Below, piece after piece: positions 24,316 through 36,921 of a DNA stretch of 64,000 nt. The first letter of the stretch is position 1; every line of letters begins with the position of its first letter. Made by a program: the position numbers and the translations under genes. A model generated the notes under the pieces. That model saw nothing but the letters and a program-made list of their open reading frames with translations. It ran no database searches and was not told where the DNA came from. Source of the stretch: Adineta vaga (Eukaryota > Rotifera); the NCBI GenBank assembly GCA_021613535.1, contig CP075492.1, forward strand, positions 4,030,001 through 4,094,000. The letters run 5' to 3'.

Positions 24316-25379
24316 GACAAATGTTAGTCATTGAGAATAAAAAGATCTTAAAGAGAAATGAAGATATTCGATGTTCATCAAATCTAATCAACAATTGTAC
24401 TGTTTTCTATTCTCGTGAGGCCAATTAATGATGTGCATCACTTCGCTTGCATGGATAATAGTCGTTAATCATCAACTCATTTTTTCTCTTGCTGTTTTTT
24501 GCCCGTAGTCTTCTTTAGATAAGGATGATGAGAAAAAGAAAAAAAAAGAAAAAAAAAACTGTGGATCTCATTTTCTACTTCAGCCAATCCTTTTTAATGA
24601 ACTGGTGAAAATGACAAAAAGAAAAAGAAGAGTCTAAAGCAGGAGAGAAAAATGACTTTCTCAAGTTTTACAATGCTTTCTTTACTTCCGTTGTTGTCAT
24701 TATTTGACGATGTTACTTCATGACTAATGAGAATAGCAAGAAAGAGAGAGAGAGAGTGACAGAGAAATAAATAAAAACGGAAAGTCTTCTGTGAGTGACA
24801 GTTTTCTTTCTTTTCTCAAAAAAGACAAGAAAAGTACATTTTTTCATCAACTGACACTCATACTGTCTGACATGCTTAACAAACTGAAAATTAGAAAGAA
24901 AGATTGATATTGAAAGATTTGTAGATTGTTTCCTAGAAACAAATAACAAGATTAATTTCAAATTCTGATGTGTGAGTGAATCTTAATTGAAGAATAAGAA
25001 GAAAGGCAAGGATTTTATTTGAGCTTGTCAGATACTCGTCCGATTGGACTCAACACCTTTCCTTTCTCTTCTATTTTCCTGATGTTGTTAGGAAAAACAG
25101 GATGATGTTCTCGTTGTTAACAAGTCTACTCTCTTGTTGTCAATCGGAACAGACATTGAATTTTGACCGAGCAGAAAAAAAGATAAAATTCATTATGTCA
25201 TTAGCAACAGGCAAGAAGAAATTGTTCTGATCATTGATTTGATTTAATTTATTTAAAGTGGAGTTGTCATACTCTCAAATGATATTTCCGTTTTGTTGAA
25301 TTATTGTATGTTATTTCTCTGTAAGATAGTTGTCATTATTGATAAACTTGAAAACGTAAGAGAAAATCCACCGTTCAGA
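24316..25379. other. Intergenic
   Basis: About 1.1 kb with purine-rich low-complexity tracts (about 24525-24560 and 24735-24770) and no coding signal. Confidence 0.6.
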
Positions 25380-25850
25380 CCATGTTTTTCAATTATTGCG
25401 TCGAGATTTTTCGTCACCATAACGACTGTCTAAAGGAAAAAAAATAAGAAGATAAAAGTATTTGTAGTAGACATGTTTTACTTTGACTACTTTGTTGATG
25501 GACTTCATCTCGTAAATTCCTTGATGACTGAGCATTTTCATTATTGAACTCTTGTGAACGGATAGAAAATACAGATGAAAAGCCAGAAAAGAAGAAATGA
25601 ACACGCAATTATATTGTTGACCAATGTGTTATCGTTGAGTTCATGCAACATGTTCAATTCAAGAGATAGTCATTCAATTATGAAAAATTTTACTTTATTG
25701 CTTTGAAGTGACGAAAACATGTGTTACGTACATATCTTTTCGAAATTTTTACTTATAATTAAGCAACATTATAGTTAAATTCTTTTTAGAGAAAAAGAAC
25801 TTAAGAATGAGCAACAAAAATCGTAATTAAACAGTTTGAGTTAGTTTTTT
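25380..25850 (-). pseudogene. Partial HAX1-derived duplicate (relic)
   Basis: On the minus strand 25600-25490 reads GFSSVFSIRSQEFNNENAQS..LRDEV..QSSQSK. It is followed by an intron-like stretch and then a second-exon-like piece (SRYGDEKS) that breaks frame and stops at 25389. This parallels the HAX1 gene at 29199-29872 (GFSSVFSIPSQEFNNDSAQL, then the intron, then KHYGDENLDS). Upstream bases about 25790-25840 also match those upstream of HAX1 near 30140-30190 (AAGAATGAGCAACAA against AAGAATGAACAACAA). The intron is kept, so this is a DNA-level duplication and not a retrocopy. The acidic N-terminus and the C-terminal half are missing. Confidence 0.75.
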
Positions 25851-26936
25851 TTCCAACAACAACTATCATATAGAGTATGAGCCGTTTCTAATAAGTTGTT
25901 GGCACCAGTTGACGCACCTAAAAGATAATATTTTGAATGTAAACAGTTTTCTCCTCGGTATACGCGAATTTCATCACGTTTTCGATCAATATATTTGATA
26001 TTCTTAGTCAAATTTGGCGCTCATTTTTCATGTCTATGTAAGAACTGAACGAGTTATTTTGTTGAAGGTTCATCTTGATTTTGAGAGTAAAAAGTATAAA
26101 AATTTTCAAGAAAAACATGGAATAATTTACGGCGCAAACAGAGAGTAGATCAGTTTAAAAATACGATATTTAATTAAAAGTACAAATATGTTTACTTGAG
26201 CAATGTAGCATCAAAGTACCATTTCCTGGATCATTGATATCAGATAGATCTAATAAATGTCCTGATTTAGTACTTCCAAACGACCTCTTGAAAATGTGAC
26301 CAGCCACAACATATTTAGTTGAATATTTATTTTGCGAGATTTCGCATTTTAAAATATTCATGTTTTTATTTTGATAAGAAAACTCGATAACTTGCTTTTC
26401 GAAAACGATTGTCGAGCGCTGTCAGTAGATTTGAGAGAATCATTCGTTGATGAATTGAACACTTCCATGTATATCTCCTGAGCTAGAACATAGCCACAAT
26501 CCTTTTCTACAACGAGCACAAGAAACAGATCAATTGAAACAAAACATCATTTCATTTATCCTGTCAACGTGATATTTTTTTTGAACATCGATCAAACAGA
26601 CTAGTCTCAGGAAGACTTCATGGATCATGTTGATCGATAGTTCTTTCATGCTTCGTATTGAGAATGTCTTCACCAATCATTCTTGTGACAATAATTCTTA
26701 ACTAGAAAGTAAATATAGATTGAAATAAGAAGGTAGCACATGAAAGAAAAATCTCAATCGATGGAATTTCGACTAGTGACTCACATCATTGAAAGTCAAT
26801 TCGGAATTGGTCGCTTTAGTAGATAAAATATGGTGTTTGATAATATTATACTGTACTAGTTGTTCACCTGAAAGAAAAATGTACACGGTACAGATCGTTA
26901 TTAACTATATGCAGAACTTGTTATGGTAGCAAACAT
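25841..26936 (-). CDS. Candidate split gene or decayed gene, unrecognised
   Basis: Several short stretches look coding in consecutive order. MFATITSSAY starts at 26936. A second exon (EQLVQYNIIKHHILSTKATN) sits between a good acceptor and donor GTGAGT. Then come LRIIVTRMI, KDCGYVLAQEIYMEVFN, NILKCEISQNKYSTKYVVAG..GSTKSGHLLDLSDINDPGNG, and a last exon ending YRGENCLHSKYYLLGA..YDSCCWKKN with the stop at 25841. One join, before NILKCE near 26380, needs a frame change I cannot explain by splicing. It is either a decaying gene or a model error. Scattered cysteines and the YVVAG/YYLLGA strands suggest a small secreted fold such as NTR, which is speculative. It abuts the HAX1 relic. Confidence 0.35.
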
Positions 26937-27970
26937 CCTCTAAAAAAAATGAACTACCGAAATAAAATATCGAATGCTAATGAAGATCTGATTGTCTACA
27001 ATGATCGTGGCAAATATAGTTTAACTAATTTTCATATGTTCGACATCTGATTATTTGAGTAACTCTACTAGTTCTTCTGCTTGAATGTTCCCTTGCCGTC
27101 ATCTCTTCTTTCTTCAATTTCCTCTTCTGCACATTGGACGGAACTCCACGCTTGTTAACCGTAATTACTCGATTGAGAGTTACGTCAAACCGCCTCAATT
27201 CTTCTCATTTAACATACTTCATACACGTATTGTCTTTTGTCTTTGCCAATAATTGATGACTACCCAGAACGATGATTTCGGAAGCAGTATTCTGTCACCG
27301 TAACCCGCTGCTGATCATGACAGATTCTGATTAGTCTCGAGCGTAACTGGATAGATCCAATTATCGGATTCATACAGGGATTAACAAGTGAAATAACTGA
27401 ATAGTTCAAAAACTAAATGAATACTTGAATTCAATTATCGATTTTGAAACTCTACATTATTGATAAATGTAAACTAGATTGTGGTGTGTGCTTTCTCTTT
27501 CTTCTGTAGTGCATCTTTTCTTGTTTTTGTTTATCATATACGTAAGTTGATAGTAAATGATTCTATTCTTTTGTTTTATACAAATAAAGAGACACACACG
27601 AACATATGATAACATTTCCGTACCAAAAGTCTCAATGAAAACCTACACCAACAACTATAAGTACTGAATGAAACGACACTAAATTTTCGCGACGTGGCAA
27701 AAATAGAAATTCTTCTGATGTTTTAGTCATTCGGTTATCTTTAACACATATCACTGGCACAGTAAGAAAAACAAAAGTTGGATTATGCACTTACAAATAC
27801 TTCAACATAAAGAAACATGAGGATTGTTTGGCTTTTTCATTTTGAAATAAATCACAGACCAACTTTGATCTTTCAACGCCAAACGGCGATAGAATAACAC
27901 ATTTGATTGCATTATCAAACATGATTTGTTTTTTTCCATGCCGTATAAATCGGAGGATGATAGAACAAAA
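26937..27970. other. Intergenic
   Basis: About 1 kb with no supported gene. Confidence 0.55.
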
Positions 27971-28246
27971 TACCCAGGTCAATCATTCCGAAGGTTGGAA
28001 ACGGCGCCTCAAGCGACCAGAAACGGTCAGAAAACAGCAATTTACTGCTTTAATTTTCACCTTATTTCATCGTAATCCGTTATTCCGGATTACGAATGCC
28101 GTTTTCGGCCGTTTCTTTCTACGAAACGACCATCTTTTTACACTGTATTTCTATACATTTCTGGGTTAACGGATTATGGCGAAGTATTAGACCCGATTTT
28201 CTACCGTTTAAGACAGTTTACGACGCCGTTTTGTTGGACCTGGGTA
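27971..28246. mobile_element. MITE-like foldback element with TA target duplication
   Basis: The two ends are inverted: TACCCAGGTC at 27971-27980 and GACCTGGGTA at 28237-28246. If the termini are CCCAGGTC, a TA dinucleotide flanks each side, as expected for a Tc1/mariner-type insertion. The interior is clearly richer in G+C than its surroundings. It carries a central palindrome (CGTAATCCG 28071-28079, CGGATTACG 28086-28094) and further imperfect inverted arms (AACGGCG near the left, CGCCGTT near the right). The 276 bases have no coding capacity, so any movement would need a transposase supplied elsewhere. Confidence 0.7.
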
Positions 28247-28464
28247 CCAAGCAGCAGCTTTTTCAAATGAATTTGTATAATTAAATATTTCAACAACAAA
28301 TTCCTATACAATCGCGAAAGAAACATAATATATAATAGATTGAGTATATATTTTTTTCCATTGTACGTACTTTTAATTGTAATTCTTCATCTTCAGCAAA
28401 ATGAACAGTTTATCGAATTTCAATAATTTTGTGTAAGATGCTTTGAGCTTTGTCATATTCATTG

Positions 28465-28684
28465 CCCAGGTCGACAAAACCGATAGGACCCTATGGGATC
28501 CAAGGTTCCTGCAAAATCTTATCGGATTCCTGGTGACGGAACTGTATTGGATTCCGTCGGAAGCAGCAAATTTTATGAGCGTTCTTTTAGCTATATTTTA
28601 TTACGGCCTTACGGCCACCTGTCGGATCATCGGATTCCGATAGAATCCCGCATGGGATCCGAGTATCGGATTGGTTCACCTGTG
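28465..28684. mobile_element. Second, degenerate foldback insertion
   Basis: A G+C-richer island beginning CCCAGGTCGACAAAACCGAT and ending ATCGGATTGGTTCACCTGTG. The arms are imperfect inverted copies with GGATCC boxes near both ends and several CGGATTCC repeats inside. The left end shares CCCAGGTC with the element at 27971-28246, suggesting the same or a related family. No clear target duplication is seen and there is no coding sequence. Confidence 0.55.
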
Positions 28685-29198
28685 TGTTTTCGATTAAATA
28701 TTGAATAGATTTCAAATGAAAACTTTTATCAATAGCAGTCGGATCGGACATTCTACGAATACAGAAAATAAATTTATCCTGTCCGCGGCTAAAACATTGA
28801 TTCGAGAAAAAACTCATCGATCTTCACGCTGCATTCATCGATGATCTTCAGCTTTCCTAATTCGTGCAAGATAAACACCAATATGATATTCCTACTGAAT
28901 TTACCTGTGCACATTGAAGCCTAATCAAAAACTAATAATGATAATACGTAGTAATGTAATGGTAATCTATGACTCAAAAGACCCGAAATGGAACAGAAAA
29001 ATATCATTCATTCGTAAGTATATGGGAACAGTAACAACAGAACTTCGAGAGATGTCACAGTGACCTACTGCGTAAAAGAATTTTTCCTATCTCAATGAAA
29101 AGTAACTAACATTACTGCCATTACAATTTCACTATACATAACATTTATACGAAATAGAAATCTTGTAATACCAAATCAAATCAATATATTTTGTTAAT
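28685..29198. other. Intergenic
   Basis: About 510 bases downstream of HAX1. No gene or repeat is seen. Confidence 0.6.
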
Positions 29199-29252
29199 TC
29201 AGGAAAAAAGTTTTTTGAACAAATCTGAATATTTATCTCCACCAACCATAGG

Positions 29253-29283
<31 letters not shown>

Positions 29284-29872
29284 TTAGTAGGAGAAGGAGA
29301 AGAGTCTATTTGATTTAGTTCATCTAATGTGGCATTTCCATATTCTCGAACAATATTTCCATCTTGTTTGATTGTTGTATGATGTTTATCTCCACAAATC
29401 TTCGTCACTGTTTCTGTTTTATTCTTTTCATTTTGATTCAATGATTGTTGAATTTTCTTCTCAATTATACATTTTCCTGATAGCGTTGTTTCTCGATGCA
29501 TCGATGTCATTGTTGATGAACTCGAAAATGTTGAAGGAAACGCACCACGAAGACCACGTTGTTCAATTGTCGAGTCAAGATTTTCATCACCATAATGTTT
29601 GTCTAAAGGAAAAAAAAGTAAGAAGATAAACGAGTAGCTTTGGTGAATGAAGATACTTTACTTTGATTATCTTGTTTAAGAACTTCATCTCTTAGACTTC
29701 TTGATGGCAACTGTGCACTATCGTTATTAAATTCTTGTGAAGGTATGGAAAATACAGATGAAAAACCAGAAAAAAATCGATCAAAATCGGCAAAAATTTT
29801 ATCCATTGGACTAAAAAGTCCACCGAATGGAAATTCATCATCTTCATCATTGTCATTATTATTCTCATTCAT
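29199..29872 (-). CDS. HAX1: HAX1-like mitochondrial anti-apoptotic protein
   Basis: HAX1 is a mainly mitochondrial, largely disordered protein that acts with the protease PARL/HtrA2 axis and the CLPB disaggregase (family knowledge). Two exons, 29872-29662 and 29602-29199, give 204 aa, somewhat shorter than vertebrate HAX1. Seen in order: an acidic N-terminal stretch (NDNDEDDEFPFGGLFSPMD), FDRFFSGFSS, SLRDEVLKQ (vertebrate LRDSMLK), ENLDSTIEQRGLRG (vertebrate DLDSQVSQEGLG), a region corresponding to the TETTVT block (TETVTKICGDKH), and a C-terminal helix YSDLFKKLFS. Nine aspartates at about 29251-29286 are encoded by a trinucleotide repeat. A broken partial copy lies at 25380-25850. Confidence 0.75.
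29254..29286 (-). repeat. Trinucleotide repeat (GAT/GAC)n coding poly-Asp
   Basis: A run of ATC on the plus strand, read as GAT codons on the minus strand, encodes the aspartate tract in the HAX1-like protein. The repeat is nearly pure at DNA level and so likely to vary in length. Confidence 0.8.
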
Positions 29873-30340
29873 TTCTAGTTCAAATTAATCTATAGAGAAA
29901 AAAATGAAGGTAATTCGGATGTTATTCGAATGAAATATGTCTTCATGATAAGAAGAAATAGAAGATGATGCTATTGACTAATTAAGGATTATCAAATTTA
30001 TGCATAATCTTCAGCTGAAGAAAAAAGGAAAATTTATACTTCGAATAGTATCATATACTTCTTGAATTGTACTATAATTTACGATGAATATATCATGTGA
30101 ATACGTTCTTTTCTGGCTCTGATTAAACAATTTTAGTTAAATTTCCTTTTCAACGAAAAAACTGAAGAATGAACAACAAGAACAATAATAATAATAATCA
30201 AATGATCTTCATCGTAAAAGAGGAGAAAAAGAATCGTTCTATTGATAAGTTATGTTTTAAAACTGATAAATATATATATCCATTAAAAGGTAATAATAAT
30301 GAAATAAAATTCAAGTAAAAAGTTCTTGGTTTATCTTGTT
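29873..30340. other. Intergenic between HAX1 start and COPA stop
   Basis: About 470 bases, AT-rich. The part near 30130-30200 is homologous to the DNA upstream of the HAX1 relic at about 25790-25850. Confidence 0.6.
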
Positions 30341-33300
30341 TCAACGAAATTGACTCATGGATATTCTAAGACCGAGAGATTCTTTTCCAATTTCAGTTGC
30401 TTTCGTCACACGACATAGTTGTCCTTTGAATTCTGGTAGATAAGCTGCACCAGACAATGGACATTTCACTATTGGATTTCCACTAAAGTAAAAGAAATAA
30501 AATATTTAAGATACATATCGAATATATCCGAAATTCATACCGATAGATTGGAACATAGGATGCAGCACAAATATCAAATGGATTATATTCATCATAATTC
30601 AATGGTTGTTCATCAATTGGATTCTTTTCACAGACACTTAATACTTTTCGTGTCTAAAAACAACAAAAATGAAATGATGTGAGAATGAAGTGAATTCTAA
30701 TACGAACCTGTTGAGCAACATCAGGTGTTGGTCCTAATTCCAAGAGACGTTTAGCAAAACTTGCTGCTATTTTATAATTTTTCATTTTAAATGCTTGATT
30801 CAATGCAGATTTCAGTGTCATTATTTTGTGTACAGGTTGTAATTGTAGATGTGTGAAATATGCAGCTAATTCACACGAACGTTTTTCATCATCTTTTGCT
30901 AAATCTTTCTTTGCCATTGACATTTGTAGTCCAACAATGTATTCTTTACAAATTTCGATTAATTGTTGACTTTCAAGAATGTCTTGTCGTGATTCAACAA
31001 CAAGTAAAGGAGCAGATAACAAGATTGAACGGAATTTTTCAACTGCTTCTTGAAATTTACCATTTGTTGTTAGACGATAAGCGATTTGAAGACGTGCAAC
31101 TAATTCTTCTAATTTCATACCGACAGCTGGAAAGAATAGCTTAGGTGAATGTGCATCACGCCTTAAATGAGAAAAAAAACGTTTTTTTATGTTTCATTAC
31201 GATTATAAGAGAGAAACAAACCAATTTCTCAATGGATATGCATATAATGCTGGTAATGATGGTAATGCTGTATAAGCTGTACGTGAACGTGTATAAATTT
31301 GAAGAAAGATTTGTTTGTATTCTTCGAAACTGACAATACCAACTTGATCATGTAATAGACGCATAGCTGATTCAAATGAACCACTTAAAACATGATCGAC
31401 AGCTAATTTGGAATTTTGTACCCAATATTGTGGAACAGATTGCCCTTTTGTTGGCGCAACAAAGTATCCACCTGCATCATCTTCATCACCTGCGCCACCT
31501 CCTGCACTAGCTCCTTCCTATAAACATATGAAACAATCTTTTCAAACAACAAAATATTCGAAAGAAATGAATTACTTACAAGATCAGGTGGTAATTCAAG
31601 ATCAGTATCACCCCAACCTTCACCTTGTTCATCTTGATTTGCGTTAAGATTTTCTCTGCCAATATCATCTTCATCAAGTTCCATCTGAACTTCATCATCG
31701 GCCCAGTCACCACCACTTGTAGCTGTATCTTCAATGCGATGATCAGCAGTAAGTTTCGTTGGAACACTTGGTGTTAAACCAGTTGTTGTTGCTGGTTGAT
31801 TTCCTCGAATTGCTGCACCATCAAAGAATCCTTTGGAAACAGCTAATAACGGCCAATTAGATTCTTGTTGACTAATTGGACATGGTGGTAAAATTAGTTC
31901 AGCATTAGGATTTATTTCAGGAATCTAAATAAACAATCGTATTGCATCATTAATCCCAAAGAAATATGTTTACTTTATCATCAAGTGAATCTCGTAATTG
32001 TTCAGCTTGTTCATCAAGACCATGTGTAGCTGCCATGACATATGCCAAAGATTCTATATTGAAAGAGATAATTTGAAAATAATCCTATAATATATGATTG
32101 TGAGATGTTTTACTTTGATTGCATTGTCGAAGAAGTTTCACTCGTTCTTCAACATCACCCAGTAACATAGCAATTTGAAATTGTCCACTAACATCTTTTC
32201 GTACTTCAGCTATTTTCATCATTTTTCTTAGTTTTTCTAAATTTCCCGTTATTAAATAAAGAAAAGCTAATTTATCAAAATTTTTCGTTCGTTGATATGC
32301 CATTTCAACAATTTGATGATTTCCTTGTAATAAAGCAATATCAGCTAATTTTTCCCAGCATCGTTTATCATCCAAAGCGCGTGCAGCTTCCAATGCAATC
32401 TAAATAGAATAGTTCAAATGATTTTTTCAAAACAGAAAATAAAATTTACATCAATATTTCCACATTCAAGTGCCAAACCAAATCGTGTTTTTTCATCTTT
32501 AACAAAATGAAGTGCAACTTCAGGATAACCTTTCTTTTGAAGATATGCAATGATACTTTGACCAACTAATTTTGCCGTTCGTACCATATGAAGTACTTCA
32601 TCATATTTACGATTAATTAAAGCTAATTTAAATTTAAATTCAGTTGGATCAATAGTTAATAATCTTGGTCGAACTTCACGATCCAAACAGAAGACGCTAT
32701 TTCCTTTGACTTTTGTTATATAAATAGGTAAATCAAGTGTACGAATAATTCCATGATCACCATTAATAAGTGCATATTTAATATGATTTGATGTTGTATA
32801 AATGAAAACACCTGAATCATCCCAAGCACCTGATTTAACAGGAACATTTTCTTGAATAATACATAATTGTTCAAGTTTTCGATTACAAATAACTAATTGA
32901 TGTTTTGCTAATAAAGATAAATAATTCATATCATTGGACCAGATTGCGTATTTAGCTTTGCCAACACGGACACTTGCTAATGAACGTTTTTGTTGAGCAT
33001 CATATAAACTAATATGATCATTTTCACGAATTAATAAAAGACCGGTACCAGCATAGAAGATTTCATCACAATTGTTTAATTGAATCTTTTTTGTTATTTC
33101 ATTTTTATTATTTTTAATTAAAATCACATGATTTTTATCAAGTACAGCAAATCGATTTCGTGCAACCCAAACAGCATTTAAACCAGATGAACGACGACCT
33201 TCAGGAGCTACAAGAAAGAAAACATATTGTAACATTTTATAAAATGTCATGTTGATAAAATTTATGAACAATGAGATCAAATTTCACATTGCTCTTTATT

Positions 33301-34616
33301 TAAACGATATTCTTACCATCTGGAGTTTGTGATGCGCTTGATGATTCTCCGGCATCTTTTGGAATGGTATAAAGATCATAAATAGATGTATCCGGTTGAG
33401 ATGGTACACGCGTGGTTAATAGAATAGCATTTTCAGCTGGATTGTATGACATCGAATAGTACGGTGATCGTGGACCACTTCAATTGAATATATAGATAAT
33501 AAAAATTTAATCGAAATAACATTGAACTTACCTTCGTAATTGCATTAATGGAACATCTTTTGATGTGGTAATTTCCAATCGACGTAAATATTTTTCTTTC
33601 ACATAATAAACAAGATTTCCAACAACAGCATAAACTGGTCGTTCACGTTCTAATTTGAAAACAATCATTCCATTATCATGACCAGCAGCAAATAGATTCA
33701 ATGTTGGATGAATTGCTAAAATCCAGAATCGATCATTTTCACGTCGAAATGTATTGATTGAAACTCGTTTAGTCATATCCCAAACTCGAATGGATTTATC
33801 TTCACCATTTGATAAAATTAAATCTTGTCGAGCATGAAATATTACACAAGATACATTATTATAATGTCCACGGCATGTATCAACTTCCCAAGCTTTATTT
33901 TCATTCATACGCCATAATTTAACTACGCGATCATCAGCTGCTGTAACAATTAATGGCAATGTTGGATGAAATGTTGCCCAATTAACACCACGATCATGTC
34001 CTTCTAAGACATGTTTAACAATAGCATCGGCTTGTCCAAATAAATCAGGCGTTCCTGTTGTACGTTGAATTTGTGATTGAATTGAGTCAGGTGCTGAATA
34101 GACATTCTTTTTTCTTAATCCTGATATATCCCAAACTCGAACAGTTTGATCAAGTGATGCTGATACGACTAAATCATCAGTTGGATGAAATTGTGCACAC
34201 ATAACATAATGATTATGTCCGGTCATGACACAAACACATTGTCGTGATTGCCAATTCCAAATACGAATTGTTTGATCATCACTTGCTGAAATAATCCATG
34301 GATATTCATGATGAAAAAATGTTGTACGAATATAATCCAAATGACCCAATAATGTAAATAAACATTTACGTGATTTATAATTCCAAACTTTAATTTTATA
34401 GTCATCACCACCACTGACAAATAAAGGTTGAGCACTATGAAAATGAATACCACGAACAGGTCCATCATGTTCATCAAATTTATCGATTAATGTTTTCATT
34501 CGATAATCCCATAATTGAATGATGCCCGAATGAAGTGATGTTAAAACCCATGGACGTTTAGGATGAAAGGTTAAACCTTTCACACGTGCTGATTTCGATT
34601 CAAACTTTGTCAACAT
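30341..34616 (-). CDS. COPA: Coatomer subunit alpha
   Basis: Alpha-COP forms the outer COPI cage with beta'-COP and binds KKXX cargo signals during Golgi-to-ER retrieval. The first exon, 34616-33532, encodes the N-terminal WD40 propeller ([20 protein letters not shown], then repeats with DHTIRVWD-like ends, [26 protein letters not shown]). Later exons give the second propeller and the solenoid ([60 protein letters not shown]). An acidic linker ([12 protein letters not shown]) precedes the C-terminal domain that binds epsilon-COP ([43 protein letters not shown]). All domains appear complete and the length is as in other animals. Start and stop match the family. The gene starts 110 bases from the stop of the next minus-strand gene. 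Confidence 0.96.
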
Positions 34617-34725
34617 ATCTAGAAAAAAAACGAAAAATTTACATTAATTATTCACAAAAGTGAATTCATTCTAAAAAAATGTGAAAGAAATTTAGAAAAA
34701 ATTACTGTGAGAAAAAAAGTACTGA

Positions 34726-36921
34726 TTAGAAAATATTGAGAATTATCGAAATGACGAGATAATATGAAGGAGATACTACTATTGATTGTGAAGCATAATA
34801 AAAAACAAATTCATCAACAATTTGCCAAGGATTTCGACCATCATCATAACGAATTGGACAACTATCATCTAAATAAATTCAATTAAAATATAACCTAGGT
34901 AAAATTTAACAAGAATTGAATCACTTACGAATACGTTCGGCTTCTTCAAGAATGATTTTTAAATCTGCACCATCTTCAGCTTTATAACTTTGTGATGTTT
35001 GATTAAATCCACAAAATGATCCAGCTGATCTTGATAAATAAATCTTAAATAAATCCATTCGCTCATAAACCCAACATTTAAAGTTAACATATGGATCATC
35101 ACGATCATATGTAATCAAATATGATCGAGAATCTTCTCTCCAATATCCAGCACATTGATATATATAATCTGGTTGTTCATAAACACCGATCGGAGTTCCA
35201 TATGGATCTACTTGTCGACAATATTCTCGATCAACAAACATGGATTTTGTTTGATCACCACACATTGTCCATTGAGAAACAACAAAGCGTGGATCGCACG
35301 TTATATACCATCCATGATCACGTGGACGAGGTGTAACACCACCACGAATTCGTGTTCTAATTAACGAATTTGACTGGCCAACTTGTTTAAATGTCCACAT
35401 ACCAGTAAATGGACACTCAACAGATGCTGGTGGATCCAAAACAAATACTTGATATTTCCAAGTAGCATCATTACCAAAACTTGTCCATGAACAAACTTCA
35501 TAAAGTGGATCACGCTTTGATAAATCATCATAAACATTTGACATAAACGATTTCGATTTTCGATATCGTAAGATATTATGATGACGAGATTTAAAATCCA
35601 AACAAATATAATAAGAAAAACATTCACCTTTTGTAACAGCTTTAACTAAATATTGTTCTCGACTAACTTGTTGACAAACATAGTATGTTTCTCTTAACCA
35701 ACCACGATTATTCACTCGAGCTATTTCATGAATATGTGTTGAATTAATAATCGTTCGAGCATTCACATTGGCTGTATTAATCCATTCACCAGTAAAATTT
35801 TTTGGAAAAAAACAAGTTGCAGTTGGAACTTCTGGAATGATTGGTGTAATAATGACTTTTTCTGGACCATCCGTTGGTGAATATAATCGTGAACATTCAG
35901 CAAATAAAGATTTAGCAAACCATTGTGGTTGATCTTTTCGTGTTAACATACAACGAAATTTATCATACCAACGTTCTGTTCCAACACGTTCATTTGCAAT
36001 ACCGGTAAATATATCACCTTTTTCATTCATCCAATAACCCAAACATTGATATAACGGTTGAGCATCAATCGAAGAAACGAGATCACGACAATAACCATAT
36101 GTCATCCAAAAACGTTCATTAACGGCTTCGAAAGGTGTACCTGGATCAGGACATGAAACTAAACGTGAGATGGAATTATCACATATTCCAATACCACCTT
36201 CACGAAATTCGTAGGTAAAATGAAATGTCCCATAAATAGTCGCACGACATTCTTCGGCAGAATAAGTTTTTGCTAAATAGAAAGATAAAAAGAAAACATT
36301 CGAACAAAGAAATAAACTTACAAAATAAAGTATCAAATTCGGATTCTTCATTAATAGTTAAACAAAGATCTTGAAGATTCATTTGGTTTGATTCGAATGA
36401 TGTTACTTCATCACATTCACTTCTTCGTATTTGAAGAATATTACGAGTACGATTATAGATTTGATAACATTGATAACATGATTTTTCTCTAAAAATTGAA
36501 TCAATTGTTTTTATCATTTATTAAAAATTCAAATTAAACGAACTTATCACGATAAATCAATTCATAATGATGTTTTGATACATGTTGAAAAGAGTTCGAT
36601 CTCCAATTGACCATATAACATTCTCCGAGTGCTTCATTATTTAAAACTGTAGTAATTTTTGCTGTAGCACCAAGGCCAGACTGGCGTCGATAAAATGATC
36701 GAATAATCTCACCATTTGCTTTAAATGATGTATGAGTTTCTAAACCATTTTCATACGAATAATATTCACCTAATATTGGATGATCAAGCTTACATCGATG
36801 TTGGCTATTGACTAATTGAATTCGAAAAAGATATTTTATTCGAAAAAAGAAATAAATAAATATTATTTCAATGCAAACCTGTTCCGATGAAAAATACAAT
36901 GAAAAATGGCGTTATAGTCAT
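34726..36921 (-). CDS. Secreted cysteine-rich protein with repeated C..G-x-W modules
   Basis: ATG at 36921 gives a hydrophobic signal peptide (MTITPFFIVFFIGTG), followed by exons that join in phase through 36517-36300, the large exon 36270-34930, and a last exon ending ..YYLVISIILNIF at 34726. At least four modules recur, each opening with a cysteine and a Gly plus aromatic pair: CKLDHPILGEYYSY, CRATIYGTFHFTYEF, CFFPKNFTGEWINT and CPFTGMWTF. Each is followed by spaced cysteines and a Tyr/Trp-rich stretch (YQCLGYW, YQCAGYW). N-glycosylation sequons are present. The hydrophobic C-terminus could be a GPI-attachment signal. The layout resembles invertebrate extracellular proteins annotated only with DUF7042-7045-type domains (from memory). 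Role unknown. Confidence 0.72.
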
